From positions 1 through 64,000 of the forward strand of contig JACRMM010000002.1 of assembly GCA_016214985.1 (NCBI GenBank): a stretch of DNA of 64,000 bases, read 5' to 3'. How positions within the stretch are numbered: position 1 is the stretch's first letter; each line of letters begins with the position of its first letter. Below are positions 49,496 through 57,965 of the stretch, piece by piece. This DNA comes from Deltaproteobacteria bacterium (GTDB lineage: Bacteria > Desulfobacterota > Deferrisomatia > Deferrisomatales > JACRMM01). Both the position numbers and the translations under genes were made by a program. The notes under the pieces were generated by a model. It searched no databases. It was not told the origin of the DNA and was given only the letters and a program-made list of their open reading frames with translations.

Positions 49496-50381
49496 GGTTG
49501 CGTTCCTTTCGTTCCAGGTAGTTCAGGATGCCGGCCACGCTCAGGCCGAACGAGAAGAACTGCGACGGATAGTGCCTCAGCTCGGGAAGGGCGGTGAGGA
49601 AGAGTTCGATCACCTCCTCGACGCTGGCCTGTCGGTGGGCGCTCCGGATCCCCTCGACGGTCCGCACCCACAGGTCGTGCTTGGCCTTGAGCTCATCGAA
49701 GAAGCTCTCGCCCTCCAGCCGGTAGGGACCGTTGTGGGCGAAGTAGATCGTCTTCGGGTGCAGCGCCCGGATCTCGTCGATCGTGCGCTTGGCCTGCTCC
49801 GGGTCGTAGTCGGACGGGGGGGAGAGCACCAGGTTCGGGAGCCCCTCGTATCGGCTCCCAAGCGCATCGCCCGAGAACAACGCACCGGAGGCCTCGTCGT
49901 GGAGGACCACGTGGTGCTTCGCGTGACCCGGTGCGTCGAGCACCCGGAGCACCACGGAGCCGAGGTCGATGGTGTCGGCTCCTCTCAGGGGCTGGATCAG
50001 GCTCTCCGGGCTCACAGCGTGGAGAAATCCAACCCGGTCGAAGCGCGAGCCATAGGCCTTCCGCACGCCCTCGTTCAACCGCTCCGGCGCGTGCAGGTGC
50101 GCCGCCCCCTTCTCGTGCACGTAGATCTTCAGTTCAGGGTTGTCCTCCACGAGGTAGCCGGCCCCGCCGGCGTGGTCCGCGTGCACGTGCGTGAGGACCA
50201 CGGCGTCGAGGTCGGACGCGTTCAGGCCGAGGCGCCCCAGTCCCTGGCGCAGGTCCGGGGCATCCGCCGGGAGGCCGCTGTCGATCAGCACCGTGCGCTC
50301 ACCGCGAACGAGATAGCAGGCGCGGACATCCTCGAGGAGGATCCGGACCACCCGGGAATCCATCGTCTCCACCTTGACCAT
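49476..50381 (-). CDS. metallo-beta-lactamase-fold hydrolase with C-terminal domain
   Basis: 301 residues. VLTHVHADHAGGAGYLV (HxHxDH), DAPGHAKHHVV, FSGDALG and YFAHNGPY form the dinuclear metal site. A helical C-terminal region of about 80 residues follows the MBL core. It is distinct from the neighbouring MBL and from the 57.1-kb MBL. It probably hydrolyses an ester or thioester in the cytoplasm. The ATG at 50379-50381 is preceded by GGGAGCGCGG. It is divergent from the MFS gene with 155 bases between starts. Confidence 0.83.
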   Translation of the reverse strand: MVKVETMDSRVVRILLEDVRACYLVRGERTVLIDSGLPADAPDLRQGLGRLGLNASDLDAVVLTHVHADHAGGAGYLVEDNPELKIYVHEKGAAHLHAPERLNEGVRKAYGSRFDRVGFLHAVSPESLIQPLRGADTIDLGSVVLRVLDAPGHAKHHVVLHDEASGALFSGDALGSRYEGLPNLVLSPPSDYDPEQAKRTIDEIRALHPKTIYFAHNGPYRLEGESFFDELKAKHDLWVRTVEGIRSAHRQASVEEVIELFLTALPELRHYPSQFFSFGLSVAGILNYLERKERNHVLPAA

Positions 50382-50536
50382 CTTCCGCGCTCCCTCCTCG
50401 ATCCAAAGACTGCGTCGTTCCGAAACCCGGCCCTGGTCCGCCTCCAGTACACTTGTCCGCTCCGTCGGCACCTCCGCCAACCGGAGCGCGCTCCGTCGCC
50501 CTTCCCAACTGGCATGGCGTTTGCTACGTCGGGCTG

Positions 50537-51913
50537 ATGGGGGATCCCTTTGAACGGCACTCCACCTCACCCGCGCGCCCGAGGACACTTCGTGACCCGA
50601 CGCTCCTCGCCCGGCCACCGGCAGGACGATCGAAACCTCCCTCCACCCCCGCGGCACCGGACGGCCCCCAGGGCCGGCCGCACACCGGGCGGCCTCCCGT
50701 GAGCCGGTGGAAGGAGGGCCTGAGGGCGACGGTGATCCTGTGCTTCTGGGCGAACGTCCTCGCGGCCCTCGTTCGCATCAACATCTCGATCGCCGCCCCT
50801 TTGATGATCCGCAGCTTCGGCTGGGACGACGCGCAGATGGGGGTCGTGTTCTCCTCCTTCTTCCTCGGTTACGTCCTCTTCATGATCCCGGGTGGGGTCC
50901 TGGCCGACCGCTTCGGTGCCCGCCGAGTTCTCGCCTGGGGGGTGGGTCTGTGGTCCGCCTTCTCCATGGTCACGGCGGGCTGCAGCACCATCGGGCCCCT
51001 GCTCGTCCTCCGGTTCCTCACCGGTGCGTGCCAGGCCGTGAACTTCCCGTGCATGAACAACCTCATCGCGACCCAGGTTCCGCTCGAGGATCGGGCCAAG
51101 GTGCAGGGCTTCGTGCTCTCCGGCATGATGCTCAGCTCCGTCATCGGGCTTCCGACCGGCTCGTGGATCGTCAAGGCCTGGGGCTGGCCTGCCATCTTCC
51201 TCGCCTTCGGGGGTGCCGGTGCGCCCTGGCTGTGGGCGTGGCTCCGCCGCGCCCCCCCCGGCGATTCCGTCTCCCACCCCGCCCTGCGCCCTGCGAAGCC
51301 GCCGATCCCCTGGAGGGTCTTCTTCACCCACCGGTCCACCCTCGGCCTCACCCTCTCCTACTTCTCCCACAACTACGCGAGCTACTTCCTCTTGTCGTGG
51401 CTTCCCACCTACCTGATCCAGGCCCGGGGCTTCTCCGTCTCCGCCATGGGATTCGCGGCTGCCCTGCCGGCGCTCGCCTCTCTCGTCTCCATGAACGCCT
51501 CTGGCTGGGTCTCCGATCACCTCGTGCAGAGCGGTGCGTCGCGGCAGTTTGCCCGCAAGCTCCTCCTTTGCGGCGGAATGGCCGGTTCTGGGCTCTTTCT
51601 GCTGACCCTCCTCTGGCTATCCAACCCGTACGCTGCGGTGGTTGCGATCGTCCTCTCGGGGGCGAGTCGTTCCCTCGCGACCCCCGCCTACTGGACCCTG
51701 TCCATGGACATGGCCCCTCGGCACGCCGGCATCCTCTCGTCGATCATGAACACCTCGGGCAACCTCGCCGGGGTGGTCGCCCCAGCGGTGACCGGCTTCC
51801 TCCTCTCCAGCACCGGCAGCTGGACGGTTCCCATCGCGGCGGCCGCGCTGATCTCCGTCACCGGCGCGCTTGTCGCGCTGCCCACCGTGAGAGCCGACGA
51901 GGTCGCGCCCTGA
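50537..51913 (+). CDS. MFS transporter, anion:cation symporter-like
   Basis: 458 residues, about 12 membrane segments after a cytoplasmic, Pro-rich N-terminal tail of ~55 residues. NISIAAPLMIRSFGWDDAQMG, YVLFMIPGGVLADRFGARRVL (motif A) and MNTSGNLAGVVAPAVTGFLL are typical of the ACS branch that carries organic anions such as sugar acids or dicarboxylates. The substrate is not determinable. I took the ATG beginning MGDPFERHS; an upstream ATG would lengthen the tail. It is isolated between MBL genes and HMG-CoA lyase, which is transcribed toward it. Confidence 0.85.
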   Translation: MGDPFERHSTSPARPRTLRDPTLLARPPAGRSKPPSTPAAPDGPQGRPHTGRPPVSRWKEGLRATVILCFWANVLAALVRINISIAAPLMIRSFGWDDAQMGVVFSSFFLGYVLFMIPGGVLADRFGARRVLAWGVGLWSAFSMVTAGCSTIGPLLVLRFLTGACQAVNFPCMNNLIATQVPLEDRAKVQGFVLSGMMLSSVIGLPTGSWIVKAWGWPAIFLAFGGAGAPWLWAWLRRAPPGDSVSHPALRPAKPPIPWRVFFTHRSTLGLTLSYFSHNYASYFLLSWLPTYLIQARGFSVSAMGFAAALPALASLVSMNASGWVSDHLVQSGASRQFARKLLLCGGMAGSGLFLLTLLWLSNPYAAVVAIVLSGASRSLATPAYWTLSMDMAPRHAGILSSIMNTSGNLAGVVAPAVTGFLLSSTGSWTVPIAAAALISVTGALVALPTVRADEVAP

Positions 51914-52044
51914 CTCGAGCCCGGCACGGGGCGTCGCGTTGGTGGGCGAGAGCAGCGGAGCGCGGCGCGGCATCGACCAAGCCTCGAATCTCGCATCGCG
52001 CCGCGCGGAGTCGGTCTCGGCCGCCGACGCGTCTGTTGCGTGCG

Positions 52045-52977
52045 TCAACGGCATCGAGCGCCGCATGGCTCTCCGAACCGCCCGCGGTTCTCCCACCATA
52101 CCCGGGTCCGGCCCCCGACGCGCCGGCCGACAACGTCGTCGAGCCAGGCCACCGCTTCCCACAGGCGCCCCAGGTCGACACCGGTCTCGAACCCCATCTT
52201 GTGGGCCAGGAAGACCAAGTCTTCGGTGGCCAGATTGCCGGCTGCGCCAGCCGCGAAGGGGCAGCCGCCCAGGCCCCCGATGCTGGCGTCCACGGTGCGG
52301 ACACCCGCCGCGATGGCGGCCGCCGCGTTGGCCAGGCCGAGCGCCTGGGTGTCGTGGAGGTGCACGGCGAGCCGGTCCATTCCCAGCCTGCGCCCCAGGT
52401 CCTCGAGCAGGCGGCCGACCTCGAGCGGCTCGGCGTGCCCGACCGAGTCGGCGATCGCGAGCTCGTCCGGCCCCGCCTCCCAGATCCGCTCCGCCAGGGC
52501 CGTCGCCCTCCCCGCCGGGACCGGCCCCTCGTAGGGGCACGCCCAGGCGGCCGAGAGGTACGCTCGGGTCCGAACGCCGTCGCGACGCGCCCGCTCGAGC
52601 AGCCGCCGACCCACGCCCAGCCCCCCCTCGACGCCGATCCGGCTGTTGCGCCGGCTCAAGGATTCGCTGGCGATCACCACCACGGCGACCGAGCGGCACC
52701 CCGCGGCGATCGCGCGATCGTAGCCCAGCTCCGAGAGGACCAGGGCAGAGAAGCGCCCGTCGGGCCAGGCGAGCGCAGCTCCCCGCGTCACCTCGGCGGC
52801 GTCGGCCATCTGGGGCATGGCCTTGGGGCTGACGAAGCTCGTGGCCTCCATGCGCCGCAGGCCGGCCCCCACGAGCCGAGCGATCAGCGCGAGCTTCTGG
52901 TCCGTCGCGAGAACCGCGGTCTCGTTCTGCAGGCCGTCGCGGGGCCCCACTTCGTAGACATCGATGCGCTCGGCCAC
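52045..52977 (-). CDS. mvaB: hydroxymethylglutaryl-CoA lyase
   Basis: 310 residues with the TIM-barrel HMGL fold. VYEVGPRDGLQNE, EATSFVSPKAMPQMAD, VHLHDTQALGLANA and the signature GGLGGCPFAAGAAGN (with the active-site Cys) are all present. It cleaves HMG-CoA to acetyl-CoA and acetoacetate, or acts on a related substrate, as in leucine degradation. The GTG start has GGGAGGCGCC upstream. It lies near an ADP-forming acyl-CoA synthetase, SDR and methylmalonyl-CoA epimerase, consistent with branched-chain or organic-acid catabolism, although the leucine-specific carboxylase is not in the window. Confidence 0.92.
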   Translation of the reverse strand: MAERIDVYEVGPRDGLQNETAVLATDQKLALIARLVGAGLRRMEATSFVSPKAMPQMADAAEVTRGAALAWPDGRFSALVLSELGYDRAIAAGCRSVAVVVIASESLSRRNSRIGVEGGLGVGRRLLERARRDGVRTRAYLSAAWACPYEGPVPAGRATALAERIWEAGPDELAIADSVGHAEPLEVGRLLEDLGRRLGMDRLAVHLHDTQALGLANAAAAIAAGVRTVDASIGGLGGCPFAAGAAGNLATEDLVFLAHKMGFETGVDLGRLWEAVAWLDDVVGRRVGGRTRVWWENRGRFGEPCGARCR

Positions 52978-53073
52978 CGAGTGGCGCCTCCCTCGTCCCT
53001 TGTACCCTGCAGCCGCTCCGGTCGGCCGCCCGCCAATGGGGCCACCTTCCGGCGCTCTTCTGGCCGGAACGGC

Positions 53074-54195
53074 TCAGTCGATCGACTCCCCCCTCTCGCG
53101 CAGGAAGGCGGAGAAGCTCTCCCGGCGAGGCACGGTGAAGGGGACCTCGTCCAGGTCGTCCGGCAGGGGGAGTTGCCCGTACGCACGGCACGCGGCGACC
53201 GCCGCGTGGACGTGCTCCGGGGGCGTCTCCGCCGCAATCTGGTTCAGGAAGATGGCACACTTCCCGTCGCGAGCCAGCACGTCGAGGTAGCACCGGATCC
53301 GCTCCACGATCGCCTCGACCGGGCCGTCCCGGAGCAGACGGGCATCGACACCGGCGGTCACGAAGGCGTTCTGCGAGCGAGCGAACTCTCGCACGCGCCG
53401 AGGACCGATCTCGTGAAGGTCCGGGTCGAGCACGCTCAGGAAACCCGGGCTGCATCGGAGCTTCTGGGCCATGAAGCGCTCCGGGTCACCCGACCGCCCC
53501 TCCCCCCAGTTGCCCCTTGTCACCACCTTCGGACCCAGCCTTTCGCGGAGGCGGTTCGTGTAGGCGACGACGAACTCATCCATCAGGTCCAGGGTGATCA
53601 GGGGAGGCGACGCCCAGGCGTCGTTCCCGTCGGCGAGAAAGTTCGGGTTGCCCACCTCGGCGCGCATCGCTTCGATGAAGGGGCCGATCACGTCGTCGCA
53701 CAGAAACGAAAAGAGCCGATGCGCGAAGGCCGGTCTCTCGTAGAGGTCGGAGATCAGGTTCTCGTAGCCCCTGATGTTGACCGCCAGACTGAACGGCGCA
53801 CAGAAATAGGCGTGGGCCGGCCGGCCCGTCATCCTCAGGTAGAACTTGTTGACCTCGTGCACCCAGGGCATCCGTCCCGACCGGTACGGGTCCGGGGGAG
53901 CTACGCGGTCCAGATCCGCAGGAGTTCGGATCAACGGCTGGGTTCGATCGGCGTCGGGAATCCCGTCGGCAGGGTAGACGATCCGTTGCCCCAACGCCTC
54001 GGCTTCGATGTTGTACGCGTCCCAGATGTCAACCGGCGCGTCGAACCCGTAGTAGGCGGATACCAGGAGCTGGGTTCGGGCAAAGGTGGCGGCGTCGGTG
54101 AAGAAGCGCTCGGTCGGCACCCCGGCCAGGCGCGCCGAGTGGTCGTTGCTCTGGGCCGCGATCACGACGCGCCGGCCCGCGCTCTGAGGGGCCAC
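53074..54195 (-). CDS. uroporphyrinogen decarboxylase-fold protein (corrinoid methyltransferase-like)
   Basis: 373 residues with the UroD/MtaA TIM-barrel layout. FFTDAATFARTQLLVSAYYGFD, TRGNWGEGRSGDPERFM and NQIAAETPPEHVH fit the family of UroD-like proteins that include B12- and CoM-dependent methyltransferases. The characteristic haem-pathway UroD N-terminus is absent, so it is probably not HemE. No partner corrinoid protein is visible in the window. The GTG at 54193-54195 is preceded by AAGGAGG. A hairpin separates it from the upstream SDR gene. Confidence 0.75.
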   Translation of the reverse strand: MAPQSAGRRVVIAAQSNDHSARLAGVPTERFFTDAATFARTQLLVSAYYGFDAPVDIWDAYNIEAEALGQRIVYPADGIPDADRTQPLIRTPADLDRVAPPDPYRSGRMPWVHEVNKFYLRMTGRPAHAYFCAPFSLAVNIRGYENLISDLYERPAFAHRLFSFLCDDVIGPFIEAMRAEVGNPNFLADGNDAWASPPLITLDLMDEFVVAYTNRLRERLGPKVVTRGNWGEGRSGDPERFMAQKLRCSPGFLSVLDPDLHEIGPRRVREFARSQNAFVTAGVDARLLRDGPVEAIVERIRCYLDVLARDGKCAIFLNQIAAETPPEHVHAAVAACRAYGQLPLPDDLDEVPFTVPRRESFSAFLRERGESID

Positions 54196-54229
54196 AGCCG
54201 CCTCCTTCCCCTGGGTCAACGGCGGGCGG

Positions 54230-54258
54230 TTCCCTCCCGGGGCAGACCCGGGAGGGAA
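54230..54258. other. intergenic hairpin between SDR and UroD-like genes
   Basis: TTCCCTCCCGGG (54230-54241) and CCCGGGAGGGAA (54247-54258) form a perfect 12-bp stem with a GCAGA loop. No T-run follows on the minus strand, so it may adjust transcript ratios rather than end transcription. Confidence 0.6.
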
Positions 54259-54298
54259 TCCAAGCGGTCTCGGGGGCAGGGAGCCAAGGCGCGCTCCG

Positions 54299-55066
54299 TT
54301 ACTTCTCCCGCATGCGGATCGCGCCGTCCAGTCGGATCGTGCTACCGTTGAGCATCGGGATCTCGACGATGGCTTCCACAAGCTTCGCGAACTCTGCCGG
54401 GCGTCCCAGCCGCCTGGGGAACGGCGTCATCTGCGCGAGGGCTTCCCTCGCCTTTTCGGGCAGCGCGTCGAACATCGGGGTCTCAAACAGGCCCGGCGCA
54501 ATCGCCATGACCCGGATCCCCAGGTCGGCCAGTTCGCGCGCCACGGGAAGCGTGAGCCCCACGAGTCCGGCCTTGGAGGAGCTGTAGGCCGCCTGCCCGA
54601 TCTGCCCCTCGTAGGCGGCGACCGACGCCGTGCTGACGACGACCCCGCGCTCTCCTTCCTCGTTCGGCTCGTTGCCCGCCATCTTCTCCGCGGCGAGGCG
54701 GATCACGTTGAAGGAGCCGACAAGGTTGACGCGGATCACCCCCTCGTAGGCCGCGAGCGGCATGGGGCCGTTTCTCCCGATCACCTTGCCGGGCGTCACG
54801 ATGCCTGCGCAGTTGACGACCACGTTGAGGCGCCCGAAAGCGCCGATCGTCTTCTCGATGGCCGCGGCCACGCTCTCTTCCGACGTCACGTCCGTTCGCG
54901 CGAAGACGGCCGACGAGCCGAGCTCCGCCGCCAGGCGGTTGCCCCGTTCCTCCTGCACGTCGAGGATCGCGGCCTTCCCGCCCTTGGCCACGAAGTTTCG
55001 AACCACCGCCTCGCCGAGCCCCGACGCCCCGCCGGTCACGATCGCTACACACTCCGACATCTTCAT
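54299..55066 (-). CDS. SDR, 3-hydroxyacyl-CoA dehydrogenase type 2-like
   Basis: 255 residues. The NAD site is [12 protein letters not shown] with [17 protein letters not shown], the catalytic Ser/Tyr/Lys triad in [21 protein letters not shown] (Y-x3-K), and the C-terminal [16 protein letters not shown]. The [13 protein letters not shown] and APGLFETPM blocks match HSD17B10/FadB2-type short-chain 3-hydroxyacyl-CoA or 2-methyl-3-hydroxybutyryl-CoA dehydrogenases. It would oxidise a 3-hydroxyacyl-CoA in branched-chain acid breakdown. AAGGAGAGATGCG precedes the ATG. Confidence 0.85.
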   Translation of the reverse strand: MKMSECVAIVTGGASGLGEAVVRNFVAKGGKAAILDVQEERGNRLAAELGSSAVFARTDVTSEESVAAAIEKTIGAFGRLNVVVNCAGIVTPGKVIGRNGPMPLAAYEGVIRVNLVGSFNVIRLAAEKMAGNEPNEEGERGVVVSTASVAAYEGQIGQAAYSSSKAGLVGLTLPVARELADLGIRVMAIAPGLFETPMFDALPEKAREALAQMTPFPRRLGRPAEFAKLVEAIVEIPMLNGSTIRLDGAIRMREK

Positions 55067-55181
55067 CGCATCTCTCCTTCCTCAGGTTGACCCTTATGAA
55101 CCGCAGCGCGAGCTTCCGGGATACCCGGCAGGGGTTGGGCTCTTCCTCCGACTCGGCGTCCCCAAACGATCCGTTCTCGCC

Positions 55182-55658
55182 TCAGCGGGCGGCACCCTTC
55201 GCTTCGGATTTGGACAGGAGCCGGCCCATGATGGCCCCCGAGATGGACATGCCGAGCCACAGGAGGGCGAGCACAACGAAGACTCCGACGAACCGGAGGG
55301 TCAAGGTGCCGACGATCCACGTCCAGTTGTCTTTTGTGATCGTCACCGTGATTGGCGTTCCCGCTTGCTGTTCCTTGGAGACCGTGATGGAGTGCCAAGC
55401 TAGGCTGCCGTCGTCCTCGATGTAGGTGACCTCTTTCCATTCGCGGTACTTCGTGTCCTTGTCGGCCGCTTTCAGTGCGTCTTTGTAGAACGCCACGACC
55501 TGATCGTGGGACAGGTTGGTCTTTAGCACGATCTGCCGGTCCGTCTTGCTCGTGACCTGCGCCTCCGGAACGAGCGGGGCGCCGAGGAAATCATCGGCGT
55601 GACAGAAGACGGGAAACAACGACAGCAAACCAGCGATCAGAAACATCTTCTTATTCAT
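55182..55658 (-). CDS. secreted-start membrane protein, decarboxylase gamma-like (OadG position)
   Basis: 158 residues: an N-terminal signal (MFLIAGLLSLFPVFCHA), a ~90-residue soluble region rich in Lys/Thr (LSHDQVVAFYKDALKAADKD), then a C-terminal membrane segment GVFVVLALLWLGMSISGAIMG and a short basic tail. It lies 57 bases after the decarboxylase beta subunit, where OadG/gamma is normally found, but typical gamma subunits have a single N-terminal membrane helix and a Pro-rich tail. The function may be gamma-like or unrelated. AGAGGATCGCGAG precedes the ATG. Confidence 0.6.
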   Translation of the reverse strand: MNKKMFLIAGLLSLFPVFCHADDFLGAPLVPEAQVTSKTDRQIVLKTNLSHDQVVAFYKDALKAADKDTKYREWKEVTYIEDDGSLAWHSITVSKEQQAGTPITVTITKDNWTWIVGTLTLRFVGVFVVLALLWLGMSISGAIMGRLLSKSEAKGAAR

Positions 55659-55715
55659 CTCGCGATCCTCTTCTGCAGGGTGGGCTCGTGGAGATCTCAG
55701 CGCAACGCCTGGATG

Positions 55716-56864
55716 CTACTTGCTGAACATCGCGATGAACATGCCCGCGGCCGCGGCCGTGCCGATGACCCCGGCCAGGTTCGGCCCCATGGCGTGCATC
55801 AGCAGGTGGTTGTGCGGGTCCTCCTTGAGCCCCATGACCTGCGAGACCCGGGCCGACATGGGCACGGCCGAGACGCCGGCGGACCCGATCAGCGGGTTGA
55901 TCTTGTCCTTGAGGAAGAGGTTCATGACCTTGACCGTCAGGATGCCGCCGATGGTGCACACTGCGAAGTCGATCAGGCCCAGGCCAAAGATGAAGAGCGG
56001 CTTCCAGCTCAGGAACTTGTCGGCGTGCATCGTGGCGCCCACCGTGACCCCCAGGAAGATGGTCACGATGTTCATCAGGGCATTCTCGGCCGTGTCGCTC
56101 AGGCGCTTCACCACCCCGCTCTCCCGCATGATGTTGCCGAACATGAAGAGGCCCATTAGGGGCATGACTGCCGGCACCAGCAGTGCGATGATCGCCGCGC
56201 CGATCAGAGGAAAGATGATCTTTTCGGTCCGAGACACCGGGCGCAGCTGGCGCATCCGGATCAGCCGCTCCTCCTTCGTGGTAAACCAGCGCATGAAGAC
56301 CGGCTGGATGAGCGGCACCATGGCCATGTAGGAGTAGGCGGCCAACGCGTTCGCGCCAAGGAGCTGGGGCGCGAGCTTCGTGGTCAGATAGATCGTCGTG
56401 GGCCCGTCCGCGCCGCCGATGATCGAGACGGAGGCGGCCTCCTTGAGCGTGAAGCCGGCGAGGATGCACCCGGTGAAGGTCACGAAGACCCCCAACTGCG
56501 CCCCGGCGCCCACGAGCAGGGTCTTCGGGCTCGCGATCAGCGGCCCGAAGTCCGTCATGGCTCCCAGGCCGAGGAAGATCACGCAGGGGATCACCTCCCA
56601 CTCGAGCCCGTAGTGGTAGAAGATATTGAGCAGCTCCCGCTGACCCTCGGCGGTGTAGCCCATCAGGGGAACCAGGGGGAAGTTCACGATGAAGATCCCG
56701 AAGCCGATCGGCAGCAGCAGCAGCGGCTCAAAGTCCTTGACGATCGCCAGATAGAGGAAGAAGAGAGCGATCGCCCACATGACCAGAAATCGGTAATCGA
56801 AGTTGTAGATCCCCGTCGTCTCCAAGGTCCCGTACAAAAGATCCATGATCTCTGCGAACGACAT
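55716..56864 (-). CDS. sodium ion-translocating decarboxylase beta subunit
   Basis: 382 residues, about 9-11 membrane segments. The hallmark is IIGGADGPTTIYLTTKLAP, which carries the Na+-coordinating Asp of OadB/GcdB, together with LLMPIGFGIFIVNFPLVPL-like LLLPIGFGIFIVNFPL and VTVGATMHADKFL. It couples decarboxylation of carboxybiotin to Na+ export across the inner membrane. The biotin-carrier and carboxyltransferase alpha subunits are not in the window. A strong GAAGGAGGTC precedes the ATG. It is transcribed with the gamma-like gene. Confidence 0.93.
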   Translation of the reverse strand: MSFAEIMDLLYGTLETTGIYNFDYRFLVMWAIALFFLYLAIVKDFEPLLLLPIGFGIFIVNFPLVPLMGYTAEGQRELLNIFYHYGLEWEVIPCVIFLGLGAMTDFGPLIASPKTLLVGAGAQLGVFVTFTGCILAGFTLKEAASVSIIGGADGPTTIYLTTKLAPQLLGANALAAYSYMAMVPLIQPVFMRWFTTKEERLIRMRQLRPVSRTEKIIFPLIGAAIIALLVPAVMPLMGLFMFGNIMRESGVVKRLSDTAENALMNIVTIFLGVTVGATMHADKFLSWKPLFIFGLGLIDFAVCTIGGILTVKVMNLFLKDKINPLIGSAGVSAVPMSARVSQVMGLKEDPHNHLLMHAMGPNLAGVIGTAAAAGMFIAMFSK

Positions 56865-57060
56865 GCAAGACCTCCTTCTCCTTCAAAGTGAACGGCGTCG
56901 TGGCGTCTCAGACGGTTGGCGCTCGCGGTCGCCCACCAGAGGGAAATATCCCCCCGAACGTTCGGCGACAAAGGTTGGATGATCCGCGCCTCCTCGCTCG
57001 CGGGTCCGCGCCCCCTCGCCTACGGGTGCAGGCCAAGGGGCCGGGAAGAAGGGTCTTCGG

Positions 57061-57960
57061 TCAGATGACTCCCAGCGCGCTCTTGACCATGCGCTGGATG
57101 ATGGCCCGCATCACGTCGCCGGGAGTGAGCTGGAAGAGCTCGAGGGCGTGGTACTTCGAGGCGATCTCGTCCACCAGCCGGTCGACGTCGCCCAGCTCGC
57201 GGTAGCGTTCCCGGATGCGCTCCCGCTGTCTCTCCGCCGCGTCGAGCCCCCGGCGGATGATCCCCTCGGCCTCCAGACCCGTGAGCGCTCCGCCGTGCTC
57301 CAAGCCGACCAGCTGGATCGGGAGCGGCTCGAGCGTTCGTAGGCTCGCAAGGTAGTCCTCGTAGTCGTGGTTCGCGGTGACGGTCAGGTCCTCGCGCCCT
57401 GCCTCGGGGTAGGGGATCGAGTCGCCGGGGAAGAGCGCCTCGAGCTCCGGCACGTAGGCGGTCAGCGAGCAGCGGGAGTGGCCCGGCGTGAGGAAGAACC
57501 GCAGCGTGAGGCCGCCTCCCAGCTCCAGCGAGTCGCCGTCTCCCACCCGGTGCGCGACCGGGACCGCTTCGAAGTCCAGCGGGACCCCGTCGTGGCTGTA
57601 GGGCCGGCCCAGCCGTTCGCTGGTGCGGCGGTTGATGTCCTCCATGAGGCGGACCGGCTTCTCCTTGCCCAGGATCTCGGCACCGTAGGGCGAGCTCACG
57701 ACCTCGAGGTGCGGATACCGGCGCAGGAGGTAGGGGACGGCGCCGCAGTGGTCGTGGTGGGCGTGGGAGATGACGAGGTAGCGCACGCGGCTCCGGTCGA
57801 CATTGAAGCGGTCGAGCTGCTCCTCCAGGCGCGCCACACCCCAGGCCGTTCCGCCCCCGATCCAGGCGTAGGTGTCTCCCATCACCAGGTACGATGTGAC
57901 CTGGCGGCCGCCCAGGAGAAGGATTCGCTCGGTGACGAAGCCGGGCTCGTCGATTCGCAC
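57061..57960 (-). CDS. metallo-beta-lactamase-fold hydrolase
   Basis: 299 residues. ISHAHHDHCGAVPYLL (HxHxDH), LTPGHSRCSLTAY, FPGDSIPYPE and GLEHGGALTG form the metal site; a helical ~60-residue C-terminus follows. I chose the GTG at 57958-57960, 5 bases after the ADP-forming acyl-CoA synthetase stop. It is close in layout to the 49.5-kb MBL but not identical. Probably a thioester or ester hydrolase acting on the acyl-CoA made or used by the neighbours. Confidence 0.83.
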   Translation of the reverse strand: MRIDEPGFVTERILLLGGRQVTSYLVMGDTYAWIGGGTAWGVARLEEQLDRFNVDRSRVRYLVISHAHHDHCGAVPYLLRRYPHLEVVSSPYGAEILGKEKPVRLMEDINRRTSERLGRPYSHDGVPLDFEAVPVAHRVGDGDSLELGGGLTLRFFLTPGHSRCSLTAYVPELEALFPGDSIPYPEAGREDLTVTANHDYEDYLASLRTLEPLPIQLVGLEHGGALTGLEAEGIIRRGLDAAERQRERIRERYRELGDVDRLVDEIASKYHALELFQLTPGDVMRAIIQRMVKSALGVI

Positions 57961-57965
57961 TCCGC

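Noticed and set aside
53074-54195. Calling the UroD-fold gene hemE.
   Set aside because: The haem-pathway N-terminal signature is absent and the context is catabolic, so only the superfamily is claimed.
50707-54351. A long plus-strand frame of about 1200 codons.
   Set aside because: It runs through the MFS gene out of frame and then antisense to three recognisable minus-strand genes.
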